Below, piece after piece: positions 1 to 12,326 of a DNA stretch of 64,000 bases (position 1 is its first letter; each line of letters starts with the position of its first letter). Made by a program: the position numbers and the translations under genes. The notes below the pieces were generated by a model, which saw nothing but the letters and a program-made list of their open reading frames with translations, was not told the origin of the DNA and searched no databases. Where the stretch lies: assembly GCA_026120035.1 (NCBI GenBank), contig JALRME010000017.1:186001-250000 (forward strand). The letters run 5' to 3'. This DNA is from Coleophoma eucalyptorum. Taxonomy: Eukaryota; Ascomycota; Leotiomycetes; Helotiales; Dermateaceae.

Positions 1-1042
1 GACGTCGACATCTAATCTAATCTAATCTCTAGGTGTGTTCTCGTACTTGTTTTCTGTTAGTCCGCTCAACTTGTAAGGACAGCATAACGTTGTGTTCCCG
101 TGCGTCAGAATAGACTTGGACGTATCCAATGAAAACAATAGCCTGGTGGGAGTGAGACATGCTTGTTGACGTGGTTGGCGGATGATTTTCATATGGTTAC
201 CATGCAAGGAGAGTTGTATTGCGCAAGCTATTGTCGACGCTTGAAGTACGACATAGCAACCACCACAACACTACGCACCTACCTATTCAACTGGTCAACT
301 AATGAACTAAGCTCCATTGAGGGACTCGCTGCTCCAACCAATATTTACTGGAGCATAAAACTAGCATCGGCGATTCAAGGAAGGCCTCGCTTAACGAACA
401 AGTCTTGGCTGCGCAAGGGCATGAGATCTGCCGTAATTGTTTCTGCGAGGAAGGAAAATGGGAATATGTGGCTGATGGTGCAATCATTCACATTGAGGAT
501 TTGAACTTGGCTAAGATGGTGTCAGCCAAGCGTGCCGTCCCTACCTCAGAAGGCTTTACAGCTGTAATAGAACTGTTGAAAGTCGTGTAAGACCTCTCGA
601 TTTTAGTCGTGACAAGCTGCTACTGTAGTCGGGTAAGAATTCTTGGGGCACCGTTGCTTTTCAACCCTTCTTGCGGTATGTCAAAGTATCACTGGCCAGC
701 CTTTTCACTCAGTGTTAGAACTCTGAATCTCCCCATAACCCATAAACAAGTCAAGGGATGGATTACGTGGATGGATGGATGAGCGCCGGATAATAGACGG
801 GGCGGAAAAAACCAAGAGATGAAAATAGATCAGGATCGCGAAAACGATTCTCCAGCCACTCCAGACAACGAACCGCCCTCCTCGTCGCTAGGAGGCGCAG
901 CAACCGGCATGTGAGTGTTACGCGTTGCTTGGGCAAAGGATTATATTTGTCTGAGATCCTGCCAACACAAACCTCCCTCCTCTTTACAATTAAAACCCTT
1001 CAACCAAACACACTCGTTTTGCGCTACACATTAATATTTGGA
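1..1042. other. Intergenic, no gene supported
   Basis: A short TCTAA tandem (about 11-27) lies at the left edge. Short open frames at 163-504 and 405-590 have no recognisable domain and no convincing splice partner. The last 100 bases are CT- and A-rich and probably hold the promoter and leader of the next gene. Confidence 0.5.
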
Positions 1043-1991
1043 ATGGCTCCCATACAACATCTCAATATCGCTCGTGCTTTGTTCGCCAACTTCAAGTCAG
1101 AGGCAAACTCCGCGCAACTAGTACGCCATGCCAGGAGAGCTGTAGCGACCGCGGGGCCAGAGATCGCGAAGGCATCAGTCCACCACATTGCACGCCGTGG
1201 TCTCTCTGTCAACAGCACCCAAGCCACAACACTGGGAGTTATTGGCGCCTATGCAGTTGCGATTGCTCTTCTATGGAACCTGCCTTATGTTCGTTGGTCA
1301 TTATGGCCATTCAAGGTGAGTTGTCTCTGTCAACCTACGCAGGCGATCCGGGCGCTAATTGTCTCATCTACAGATGCTGGTTATTGCCTTCCACGAATTT
1401 GGACACGCCATTACGGCTTGTTGCACTGGCGGCCGTGTCAAGTCTATCTCTCTTGACCCACGCGAAGGAGGAGTTACACACATGCAAGGTGGAATCAGCG
1501 CCGTCACACTACCAGCTGGTTACCTTGGATCTTCTCTGATCGGGGCTCTGCTCATCTTCTGCGGTTTCGATATTGTTGCGAGCAAAGTCGCGAGTATAGT
1601 CCTTGGGGTTTGCTTTCTGCTTACGCTTTGGTGGGCTCGGAAGGATTGGCTTACCATTGGCACAATCCTTCTTGCTGTTGGGTTGCTTGTGGCCTGCTGG
1701 TTCATCGATCATGCGGAGCCGCTGAGATTTGTCGTCCTCTTCATTGGCGTCATGTCTGCTTTGTACAGCGTCTGGGATATCTGCGACGATCTTATTCTCC
1801 GAAAGGTGAATACCTCCGACGCCTACGTTTTCGCCGAGCGATATGGAGGATCTTCTCAATGCTGGGGCGTTATCTGGTCCATCATCTCGGTCATCTTCAT
1901 GGCGGCTGGAATTGTTGCTGGTATTGCGGCATTCCCAGAAACTTTCAGTGAGCAAGAGAAGGATTCGGAAAGCTTCATCCCAACTCGATGA
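1043..1991 (+). CDS. Peptidase M50B-like multipass membrane protein
   Basis: Two exons, 1043-1315 and 1374-1991 (intron 58 nt, phase 0), give about 296 residues. The zinc-metalloprotease motif HEFGH lies at residues 98-102, right after the junction. Before it is a membrane segment around residues 62-85, followed by the segment WNLPYVRW. After it come a conserved LDPREGG stretch and about five further hydrophobic helices, then a short charged tail. This is the architecture of the fungal M50B-like family, related to site-2-type intramembrane proteases. The substrate is unknown. I chose ATG 1043 because the N-terminal basic region then leads directly into the first helix, and the upstream frame (from 911) has no family-like sequence. 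I do not see a clear second M50 metal ligand motif (LDG type), so catalysis is inferred only from HExxH. Confidence 0.85.
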
Positions 1992-2922
1992 GTGGTATTC
2001 ACTTACTTTGGAACACCCCGCGCAAGTAGTGGAAAGAGACTTTCGGAGCTCACACTTGTATGCCATGATGAACCTGCTCCAAGACGTCCGAGTCTTGGGC
2101 ATTGAAACCGGGCTTCTTGAATTACAACTTCAGTAATTCTCAATAAAACGAAGTTTGCTGGTAGTTTCGATGGAACGCCGAAAGTTGCAGAGAGGACCGG
2201 TATCTGCGCCGCTTTTACGTGTAACGACTCCATTGGAAGGAAATGGTGGACTATACAGCCTTGTCAACACCATCTATCTTGTTGGTTAAGGTAGTTCCGC
2301 AGTCAACACAAGTTATGAGTCGTGAGTTCAATAATCTGAAGGACTGAGAGTGCCAAACAGAAGCATTAGCTTGACTGTGAATGGGGCATAACGAGGTTAT
2401 GATGCCTCCATTGCTCGCCAGCGAGTCCTAGCAGATATGATAGATAAGATAGTGTAGGCTTGTAATTGAAAAGAATGTAGCAGAAATTATCTTTGAGCTG
2501 CCCAGCTTAGAATATGCGCATCCCTTTACCCAACTGGGGAACCCCTGTCGAGCCAAGAGCTATTATGGCAGTACAACCTAGTTGACTGATTTATTCGATG
2601 GATTTAAAAGGAGAGGTTATAATAAGTAATGCCCCTTTTAACGGCTGCCAGAACTCCTTCATTCATTGCAATAGTTAAAAAGCTGAATGTGATCTTATAT
2701 TTCTCAACTACAGAATTTCCCCATTCTTCACGAAATTTCACGTGGTAGAACCGGATTCCTTATTGGCTGCAATTTGATTGGCTGCCGAGCTCCAAAAACA
2801 CAGAACAGCTTCCGGGCATCCATCCAAGGCTGAGTAAGTTATATCCTCATCGACATCACCTTAACAACAACTACGGGTCGCATGATGATCCTACACCCGG
2901 TCTGCCCATTTGCTTCACAATC
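1992..2922. other. Intergenic, 3' region and promoter of the ZIP gene
   Basis: Nothing coding was recognised. The short antisense frames here overlap the end of the M50 gene or have no family-like sequence. Confidence 0.5.
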
Positions 2923-4374
2923 ATGAATGATCGCGATGCTGAAACCGCAGGTATGCGCCCCGATGCAATCACTGTGATGCATCTTTCTCACTAACGGTTG
3001 TGAAGCTCCTTCGTGGTCCAGCATACCTACAAAATTCCTCCTGGCAGAATTGGCTCGCAGAGAGGATACAGCTACTACCCAGAAGCCGTCTTGTGGCTCT
3101 GGCGTGCAGGGTTCCTATAACACACCTGCGCACGTCTTTGCTCTGGCTCTGATATTGACCTTGAGTACAATCGGTTTGTACTCTTCTTGCCTACCTGTTG
3201 CCATAACTGACCTTGGGCAGCTTGCGGATTCCCTTTGATATCGAAACGAACGTCCAATAAATCCGGTCCGAGCAAGTTTATCTTTATATCTCAGCATTTC
3301 GGCACAGGTGTCCTTATTGCAACTGCATTCGTCCACCTGTTACCCACCGCATTTACCTCCCTGACAGATCCATGCCTACCATACTTCTTCAACGATGGCT
3401 ATCCACCGCTGGCAGGGCTAATCGCCATGTTCTCGGCATTGGTTGTGGTGGGTCTGGAGATGTTTTTGACGACTAGAGGGGCAGGACATTCACATTCTCA
3501 CGGCGGATCCTGGGAAGCAGAGTCGGAAGGAGAGGAGGCACAGAATCTCACACACGATACATACCATACTCCACCGCGATCGAAAAAGAGTGAGAGATTG
3601 GGCACGATAGGAATGAATCGGAGGCCACGCGATATTGCGCTTCAAGATATAGACGCGAGTGAAGGATTGGTCGCGGGAGCATCACCACTCCCAGTATCAA
3701 CACCAGAGGCCAACGGCAATGTCAATGGCGATTCACAAAATAAATATTATCGAGGCGACGAAGATGATGACTCCGATCTGGACCTTGATGAGTTAGATCC
3801 TACTGCAACTGTTCTTCCATCACACAGCGGTGCTGAAGCTTCTGAAGCCAATGCAGCCAAGGTGTTATCTCCAGAAGAAGAACAAAAGCGACAAATTTTA
3901 CAATGTCTTCTTCTCGAGGCCGGCATCCTCTTTCATTCTATTTTTATCGGTATGGCTGTGTCTGTAGCAACTGGACCGCCATTTGTGGTCTTCCTAGTTG
4001 CTATCGCTTTCCACCAGTGCTTCGAAGGACTTGCACTGGGATCCCGAATTGCAGCCATTAACTTTCCGAAATCGTCCCCACGACCTTGGCTTATGGTTCT
4101 AGCCTACGGAACAACGACTCCAATCGGGCAAGCAATAGGCTTGATTGTACATAATCTCTATGATCCACACAGCGCAGCTGGCTTGTTGATGGTGGGCTTC
4201 ATGAATGCCATCAGCAGTGGACTTCTAGTCTTTGCTGGGCTTGTACAATTGCTCGCTGAGGATTTCTTGAGTGATAAAAGTTACTCGATTTTGAAGGGAA
4301 GGAGAAGATGGGAAGCATTCAGTGCTGTTCTCTCGGGAGCGGTACTAATGGCTTTTGTAGGTGCATGGGCATAA
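2923..4374 (+). CDS. ZIP family zinc/iron transporter
   Basis: Three exons: 2923-2950, 3006-3173 and 3221-4374 (introns 55 and 47 nt, both phase 1, frame-checked), about 449 residues. The protein imports Zn2+ or Fe2+ across a membrane, like yeast Zrt1/Zrt2. Visible features are an extracellular N-terminus ending in a Cys-containing segment, membrane helices 1-3, a long cytosolic loop (nt about 3480-3900) that is His- and acid-rich (GHSHSHGG, then a DEDDDSDLDLDELD run), and the ZIP signature in helices 4-5: HSIFIGMAV and HQCFEGLALG, whose His and Glu residues bind metal. The first exon is only 28 nt; ATG 2923 is the only start that feeds the correct phase. The C-terminus ends in a helix (FVGAWA), as is usual. 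It could be plasma-membrane or vacuolar. Confidence 0.92.
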
Positions 4375-4783
4375 GAAATTCACGAACCAAGCTTCGTTTG
4401 TGTCCTAGTCTGATATTTACTACATGGCGTTTTGCGAGCATTATTGGCGGCGTTTGAATAGACTTGTTTACTTGGTATATAAGTATCAATCGGACATACC
4501 TTTCTATTCCTGTTTCGATATTTTGTACAATGTTGCACCACCAATGTGTCTTGAAAATGCTGTTTTCGGGCAAGGACAGCCCACTGTAGCCTCGTTGAGT
4601 TCCGTCTGCCGTAGGAGCTTGTGGATTTTCAAAGTCACACTACCCATGAGGCTGACCGTAAAGTGGAGTATTCTCTATCTACTCACAAGAGATCATGGTC
4701 CCTTATATAACAAATAACCATTTCATTATGTATTGGCAGAACTGTTGGCGTAGCTTCATACATTTCCTAATTGTCCATTGCAT

Positions 4784-6108
4784 CTATGAGGCCTGTTTTC
4801 CATAACTATCGTTCGGTAGGAATATCGTGTAACCCTCAGGAATTCCAGCACCACGCGACAGCTCAGGTAACTGGTCCGGCCACTGAGGCCGGAACGTAGC
4901 AGCCTTCGTAATGAAGCGGTCGATGTTCATACGCACAGGATACGCAATATCCCTGGTCCAGGCAAATTTCCTCTCTTCGCCTTTCACATTCACCCGATCA
5001 GAATCTTTATCTACCGGCCCGGCATCTTTGAATGTCCCAATGAAGGGTGGCCATGGGGCGATGCAATTGAATGTTCCCTTCGGTTTGCTACACAATCCAC
5101 TGACGCCGCGATCAATCGTTGTTGACCCAACCAAGGATTGTGTCATGACAAGTTTTAACGCTCCTCGAAGCGACAAGGCATATCCCGTGAGACAGCGTCC
5201 TCCTACACCTTGGAAAATCATCCTGGTCCTATTTCCCGACAACACCGTAGCAGTGCGGTCTGGTTTATGGTCGCCATATACTTTATCCAACGGGATCATG
5301 GTAGGATCTTCAGGAATCAGATAGTATGTCTGATCGAGTTCGGTCCGAGCATTTGTTCCACAATGTCCAATCCAGAGCAGGTCCCAGTCGTCTCCATATG
5401 GCGAATATGGAAGCCCCGTAGTGCCCTGTACAGCTTTTGCTCCTTTGGCGAACTCGTACATCTGCTCTTTGAGCTTCACATCCCAGTCGGCATCGTCTTC
5501 GAAAATAAGTGCGCTCTGTATATTTTCTCGTACTATTCTTTTCGCAGATGTACGGTCAGTCGTGCGTTCATTGACTAACAGCCATGAAATACTTACTTTT
5601 GGGCTACATCCATATGACTTCGCCAACAACCTAACGTTGCTTCTCCCACCGAAGGGTCCCAATTCTGCCATGGATTGGTTAGGATTGATTAAGTTCTCTC
5701 CGTTTGCATTGTTCTTCCCAGAAATTACCTTTGGCATTGCCTTTGGCGACATAGCAGATCCTCGTACTCCATCGGAAAACTCAAATGAGAACCCAGTCAC
5801 ACGGGCTCCCACTGCGATGCCATCTCTCTTATCCGATCTTTCTGGCAGCGATATCACAAAGACCCGTTCAAACTGTGCATATCATCATGAGCCACAGTAT
5901 CGAAAAATTTGCAGAGCCGCCAAGTTTGGCAACTTACTCCAAGTGTATCGTTCTGCGTGTTCGCTATCGATCTTGACGGAGAGTTCAAGAGCGAGTATCT
6001 CTTAACACTTTTGTCTATACTTGGTCTATTTCTCGAAAACAGGTAGAGGGTGAATATCACACCGAGTCCTATTACAACTAAATTTGTCGGCCGCGACAGA
6101 ATGAGCAT
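4784..6108 (-). CDS. GT25 family glycosyltransferase (Golgi type II)
   Basis: Four exons on the minus strand: 6108-5938, 5872-5729, 5664-5597 and 5537-4784 (introns 65, 64 and 59 nt; phases 0, 0 and 2), about 378 residues. Residues 9-24 are a single membrane anchor after a short tail. The catalytic domain starts FERVFVISLPERSDKR and shows the GT25 landmarks GCWRSHM, then LIFEDDADWDV (acidic metal-binding core), YGDDWDLLWIGHCG and GYALSLRGALKL. GT25 includes bacterial lipooligosaccharide galactosyltransferases and animal collagen galactosyltransferases; the sugar and acceptor here are not predictable. The middle introns matter: read straight through, the frame loses the GCWRSHM block, and splicing restores it. 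It is the first of six adjacent glycosyltransferases and is head-to-head with the GT90 gene. Confidence 0.88.
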
Positions 6109-6715
6109 GATTGTGACGAAGAAGATGTGAAATTTTTCCCTTAACTATTGAAATCACTCAATCCATAAAAAGAAAGGCATTTTTGAAATAGAAGAGACTG
6201 GTAGAGATAGACACCACTATATGTAAGGGCGCGATAGCCGTTGCGACATGTCACTTAGTGTGTATCGCTAAATTTTAATATCTGCCTTGCGTGTTTTCTT
6301 AGGTTGCATGGCCTGGCAGGCTTGAAATCTTCTTTGCTTTTTCAGTCGTCAACGCTGCTTTAATGTGTCTTGCATCATTCTAGACAACAGTATAATATAC
6401 TCCATAGTTGGTGCCGTGTCCCAGCCCTGCTTTGAAAACCTGACACCTTCGACTAGATTTTCTGATTGACTTGCCGAATTTAGCCATTTGCGGCTTCATT
6501 CATGGACGGAGCGAAAACACAACAAATGGCGCTTGTAAGCCGTTGCAGTTTTATCAGAATGATATCTCCTGTGTTAAAATATCAGAATTGCTTGTACCAC
6601 GTACAAAATATGCTCTTCTACTCCGGAAGTGGGTCTGAATCCACGTCTGAATCCACAGAAGTCAAGCAAGTCAAGAGCTTTGCTCATCTTTCGTGATCCA
6701 TCTTCAAACTTCAAA
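6109..6715. promoter_or_regulatory. Divergent promoter region between GT25 and GT90 genes
   Basis: About 600 bp separate the two oppositely oriented start codons. No specific operator was recognised; a shared bidirectional promoter is inferred from the layout alone. Confidence 0.35.
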
Positions 6716-8444
6716 ATGGCTATATCCCTTGGTATTCCATATCGTTTCATTGTCCTTGCTCTTGTTTGCATGTTTGTTTTCACGTTTTACAGAGGGGATA
6801 GCTATTCCTCGTCGACAATTACCTCTTTTACTCAGGCATCAATTGAGGCTTCTCGAACACGATTTGGATGGCCTCCTTCGCCACAGAAAGGGTTCGGTAA
6901 TGACACTATCCCTTCACTCGATGATGAGCATACGACAAAAGACCAGGACAAAATTGGCCAAAAGATAGAGAAGTTGTGGAGGAGAGCCAAGGAACAACAA
7001 ACTGGCCTCATCAACAGGCAGTCTAAAACTGTGGAAGAAGCAATAAAAGAGTATCAACGCCGCTATGAGATCCCCCCGCCTCCAGGATACGATGAGTGGT
7101 TTCGATACGCCCAAAAACGCAATAGTTCCGTCATCGATGACTTTGACGACTTAATGGAAAATGTGCGACCGTTTCGAGGATACCAAAAGGCCGAATGTCA
7201 GTTGGAAGATAATACGGACGACTTGCTTGCTATGCTACATATATGCATCAACAATACGAAAGTCGAGTACGGCAATTCCAGTATTTACGATAAGAAGCAT
7301 ACCGCGCTACCTTTTGTGGATTTCATCAGTGACTTCGTAGATGATCTCCCCAGCATATGCTTCTATATAAACACTTCTGACGAGCCACGCCATATAATCA
7401 CCGCGAAGAAATTGAATTCTCTCTTAAGTTTCGAATTTCAGGACTATTGCAAGAAGCATGAATTGCAGACAGTCAAAAATACAAATATTTGGTCTAAGGT
7501 CACTGCCTCCTGTCCTGCAGATTCGCCAGCTCGAGATATCTCGATTCCAATGATCAATTCTCCTGCTCCTGTGAGTTGAATCACAAAACGTTACTTGAAA
7601 TTCGGCTAACATATTCGAGGTTGAAAGCTGGAAAGATGCTACAGACTTGTGTGCCTACCATGAGGCACCCCCAGCTGGAATCATACGCTCCCCAAATATC
7701 TTCTCAGTATCCAGTGCAGCGCACCCAATATTATCAGCAGGAACACTATCCACGTACAGTGATATCATGTTTCCGACCCTTTGGCATTGGATTTCCAACG
7801 GTACAACTGGCAATTTTTCGAGCCATGCAGTCGACATGACACCATGGGATAAGAAGGTTAATAAAGTTGGATGGCGTGGATCTTCTGATGGTGGGATAGT
7901 AAACTCAGATGACACTGATTGGCGAAATTTTCAACGGCATCGAATGGTTCTCCTTGCGAATGGAGTCAATGCTGGAAAACCATATCAAGTCGAATCCACT
8001 GAAATATTACGATCATATCTCGACATAAATTTCACAAGCATCACAGGCTGCGAGGCTGAACATTGCGAAGCCATCAATCGGGCATTGCCTGCAGTAGAAG
8101 AACAGAAACTCTCGGAAACTCTAAAGAACAAGATTGTTCTCGACATGGATGGGCGTGGCCCCAGTGAAAGATTATATGAGCTGCTTGAGTCTGACAGTGC
8201 AGTAATGAAGCAGGGGATTGTGCGCGAATGGCACGATAGTCGATTGGTACCTTGGCTGCATTATATTCCGCTAAGTATGAGTGCCAGCGAGTTAGAGCCT
8301 ATGATGGAATATCTATTTACTGGGGGCGATCACATCTTGCAGAGTATTGCACAAGAAGGGAAAATGTGGACCCGTGCTGCACTGAGAAGGGAGGACATGA
8401 AAATTTACATGTATAGGTTGCTCCTCGAATTAAGTCGGAGGTGA
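6716..8444 (+). CDS. GT90 / CAP10-type glycosyltransferase
   Basis: Two exons, 6716-7570 and 7620-8444 (intron 49 nt with CTAAC branch site, phase 0), about 559 residues. Residues 8-22 form a membrane anchor (FIVLALVCMFVFTFY), then a stem region, then the CAP10 domain. Landmarks are CPADSPAR before the junction, SWKDATDLC just after it, VGWRGSSDGG with the following WRNFQRHR, and near the end HDSRLVPWLHYIPL with GGDHILQSIAQEGKMW. GT90 members include Cryptococcus CAP10 (capsule formation) and the beta-1,2-xylosyltransferase CXT1, so xylose transfer from UDP-xylose is the leading but unproven guess. The acceptor AG at 7619 was preferred over the AG at 7627 because only the former keeps the frame. 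The C-terminus looks slightly short, so a further small exon is possible. Confidence 0.87.
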
Positions 8445-9268
8445 CTTTGAAGGGATATGAAGGTACTCCAGCGCGTTTCTACCCTCATACAAGGTTCGCT
8501 GAGCATGAGACCTCCATCTTTGTTTTCTTAAAACCATATTCTAATACCAAAATATTTGTATCTCACAAACACCTTTCGTTGTACTACCAACAGATGTACT
8601 GGCTGCTGTTCAAGTATTTTCTAATTCGAAATATTTTACGCGAGCTAATAACCCGTTGGATGTATAACGTCTGGACAGTATTCGCAGTATCTTTGGGGCC
8701 TTTATTCGAAAATTAATAGACAATCGTTGCTAATCCAGCAAAGAAGGTAGTCTCATGCCTCTTTTCCAATGTGACATGCTATTTCAGCCCGCCTTCCAAA
8801 TAAGGTGCATGATGCAGGATTCGGGCCGTGGCTCATGCAAAGACTTCGAAGCGAGTCAAAGCACAAAAGCTAAGGGTGAGTAGTTATCCGTCTCCAACCG
8901 TCAAAGTCTTAGTCCTTATCTTTGGACAATAGGGTGTATGCAAGGTCCTCTTCTCTTGAATATTGTTCCTTCATTCCTAAATGCAGGGCTGGTTATCTCC
9001 CAGACTAGCATATACGATTGGTATCTTTTGAATATGTTACGATACTATCAGATTTGATCACTTGGAAGGGTCTACTGCCAACCCTGCGTCGTGGGTTGGT
9101 TATGATCCCGGCACTTGTCACGCCTCACCTATCTGATTTGGTATATGCGACAAGAGATGCCATCGCCTCTTTTTCTTTCCGTCTTGCAATGCCACGAACT
9201 CACGCTCTTTTTATCCTTTCAAATTCCTGTCTCTCCTGTATTGCTTAGCCACTATTCTCCCATCCGCA
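8445..9268. other. Intergenic between GT90 and second GT25 gene
   Basis: No gene or repeat was recognised. It probably contains the GT90 3' UTR and the promoter of the next gene. Confidence 0.45.
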
Positions 9269-10953
9269 ATGTCTATCTCCATATCTCGTCCATTTCGCGT
9301 CACAATAATATGTCTTCTGTTCATGTGGGCCTTCCTCTGGTCTTTGCCAAGACAGCGAGATACAATCTCGTCCAGCGTCCTTAATACATACAAGTCATCT
9401 ATCAGTCTTTTGAGTCCCGTCAGTGATGATGAGTCCAGGGGTTTTCAATTGTCACCCTCACCACCTCCTCCAGCAGAAGCACTTCCGAACGAAGTTAAAG
9501 AATTTCAGGAGGTGCGAGGGATCCAAAAATCGATTGAACAAGTTCCCGTACTGGTACCAGAACCAGCACTAGCATCAGCATCTACAGGGGAGTTGAGTGA
9601 TGTTATGAATGCCACTCTTGGAGTAATTACACACGGTTGATACTGTGTTCGTAAACTGACGAAACTTTTCATAGTTCCAAAAAATTTATGTTCTTTCTAT
9701 GCCCAGTCGTACTGATAAGAGAGATGCTCTGATTTTATCCGCTCATCTCACAGGCATCGAGTTGGAATTCATCGATGGAGTCAAGCCGGAAGAAGTCTCG
9801 GAGAAAGCCATGCCACTACAATGGAACAAAGGCACCGGAGGAACTTTGGGATGTTGGAGAGGTCACAGTAAGTTTTACCACTTTCCTATTAAGAACTGGA
9901 GCTTGAGTCTGACTTTTTGCAGTGAACATTTACCAAAAGTGAGAGGAACCAAAATATGGCTGAAGAAATATACCATTGACAAATTCCAGAATCTTGAAAG
10001 ATAGAGTCCAGACAGCCTTGATCATGGAAGATGATATAGATTGGGAAGTGATGATAAAGGCACAAATGACCGACTTCGCAAGAGGTGCACAAAGTCTTCT
10101 CAACTCATCACTCGCATCTTGGGCCCCTGAACGCCCACAAGTGCCTTCACCATATGGCAACGGCTGGGATTTGATGTTCATAGGCCACTGCGGACTTAAC
10201 AATCTAGAAGGCAAAGACCGCGAGTACTGGATCACTGAGAATGATCCCACAGTTGTAACGCCTGAAGAAAGAAGGATTCAGCGCCAGACTCGATGGGCAA
10301 GAAGACCTGACTGGATGTTAAATTACCTTGCAGGAAACACCACACGTGTCGTTACACCTGTAAAATCCGCAGTCTGTCTGGCCGCCTATGGGATCTCCTT
10401 ACAAGGAGCCTTGAAGCTTCTATACGATCAATCCATTCTTCCCAATGCTATCGAAATAGATAACAGCTTGGGAAAGTTCTGTGAGCGAGGCGACGGACTC
10501 TGTCTGGCGCCATGGCCTTCAATAATTGGCACACACGTGCCAGCCGGCGACATGAGTAAGGATTCAGATCGTCACAAATCTCAACCTGGTCATATACGGG
10601 ACAAGGCTCAATCTTACGACCTTATTTACCCTACCCGTATCAACCTTCCAACTCTCATCAAAGGTAACACCGTTGTGAAAGCACAATACCCTGAAAATGT
10701 AGCTCTGAAAGAGATTGATTTGTCTACATACGAGCATCCAGAGGGAAAATTGCTGGTCGTTAAAGATGATGAGGGGGATAAGGAGAAAGATAAGGGAAAG
10801 GAGAAGGAAAAGGGAGAGGAAAAGGGGAAGGAGAAAGAGGGGGGAAAGGAGGAGGACAAGGAAAAACCTGCGGAACCCAAGAAAAGCTCGTCATCAGCAG
10901 ATCCCAAAGCCACTGCTGAGACCGCTGAGCGTGCTGAACCCAAGAAGGATTGA
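9269..10953 (+). CDS. GT25 family glycosyltransferase with charged C-terminal tail
   Basis: Four exons: 9269-9622, 9675-9867, 9923-9938 and 9990-10953 (introns 52, 55 and 51 nt; phases 0, 1 and 2), about 508 residues. The third exon is only 16 nt. A membrane anchor at about residues 8-25 is followed by a Pro/Ser-rich stem of some 90 residues. The catalytic domain shows FQKIYVLSMPSRTDKR, LGCWRGHM, LIMEDDIDWEV, WDLMFIGHCG and AYGISLQGALKL, matching the GT25 at 4784-6108. The last 65 or so residues (from about 443) are almost entirely Lys/Glu/Asp, then Ser/Ala/Pro, absent from the neighbour paralogue. First and last intron positions are shared with that paralogue; the middle one is not. Substrate unknown. 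Confidence 0.88.
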
Positions 10954-11278
10954 GCTTTTCATGTTAATTAGTTTGCTTAACTCGTCGAACATGGTGGATA
11001 TTGTTTCCAAATAATGGTCTCCGGAGTCAATATTAATGTAGAAGACACTGTTATTGAGCTTTTACGGCTAAAGGGCGCAACTCAGTATAGAGAATACCTT
11101 TATCTAGATGGATATCAAGAGTGGTAGTTCGTGTCACATTCACTTGATATTTGCTACACACCTGACTTTTCAGCGTCAGGCACAAGTGAAATACAGTATA
11201 ACTAGTAAAAAGTACTTTTAAATTCTAGCTTTTGTTTAATAAGAGGATTAAATCCACATCAAACTTACTTTTCACGCT
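10954..11278. other. Convergent 3' region of GT25 and GT8 genes
   Basis: Both flanking genes end here. Nothing else was recognised. Confidence 0.4.
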
Positions 11279-12326
11279 TTACGAATACTGATCATACGCT
11301 TGGAAGAAAGCCTCCATTTTGTAACGACTCCTCAACAGCACGTCGCGTAATGGTAAATCCCGTCCACATTTCCAGTACCTGCTATGGTGTTAGATAATAG
11401 ATGAGAACTGAACAAGGGAATTCTTACTTCTCATGGAACGAAGCAATTCCTTGCTCATAATCGTTATAGCAAGGTGTGTTGACCGTCCAATCTGGATTAA
11501 TCTGCTTCCAAGGCATGTTGCTCTTGTCGTTGTGAACATAATTCCATAAATCCTGCTCTGGAGAACTGCCGGGGAATCTGCCCTCAATGGAAGACACCGT
11601 GACGTAATGATTATACATCTCAATGCTTGGCTTGAGAACCACAAATCCTGCATTCAGTCTCCTTCCTCGCTCAGATGGATACGGATGGGGTGCTTCTCGC
11701 GGACCAGAATTGCCTGCCATGATATAATTCGAAGGTTGAACTCCTTCATCATCCTGAATATTCTCGGCTTTTCCGAGATTGGGCATTTCGTCGGTGGTGG
11801 GATCTTGAAAGATACCATCGAGGGGCTTCACAATAACGTGATCTGAGTCTAGAAGAAGCACCTTTTCATATTGAACGAGCTCAAAGACATGCAGTTTATC
11901 CATGCCGTGTTCCCATCGCTTGTTGCCAGGCTTGATCCAATTGAACTTTAGCGGACTAACTTCTACTATATGCGCGCCATCCTTCGTGAGCCGTTCTCTG
12001 ACCTCTTTGGTTATCTCCGGTGTGGCGAGAACGATGAAGGGAATGTTGGATGTGGTCTTGGTGACAGGGTCATGAAGCAGCGAGTGAATGAGCATTCGTG
12101 TGCCAACGAAGTAATGATCTTCAGTTTCAATCGTATCTCCCTTGACCCGATCGCTCGGTGCAAGGAAAACGCAGTAGGCGTACTTGTGGGCTGGAAGCTT
12201 TTGTGAGTATAGGGAGGGAACAGGCCCCGAAGACGGTAGTTTAAATCTTCCAAATGAGTAAACCATAAAAAGGAAGGTCGCGATTGCTGCTGTCATACGG
12301 AGTATCTGCCAACTAGGAGATGCCAT
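11279..12326 (-). CDS. GT8 family glycosyltransferase, copy 1
   Basis: Two exons on the minus strand: 12326-11428 and 11378-11279 (intron 49 nt, phase 2), about 332 residues. A membrane anchor spans residues 9-22. The domain begins HKYAYCVFLAP, continues with FVGTRMLIHSLLHDP, and contains the metal/nucleotide-sugar motif LLLDSDHV (DxD), AGNSGP, LNAGFVVLKPS, and MPWKQINPDWTVN. The second exon adds the conserved end starting HEKYWK. GT8 enzymes retain the anomeric configuration and include glycogenin, galactinol synthase and bacterial LgtC. This is one of three tandem paralogues. I chose the ATG at 12326 because the longer frame starts from a non-ATG codon. Confidence 0.87.

Noticed and set aside
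1509..2102. Long minus-strand frame opposite the M50 gene
   Set aside because: It mirrors the coding strand, is charged and low-quality, and has no family-like sequence.
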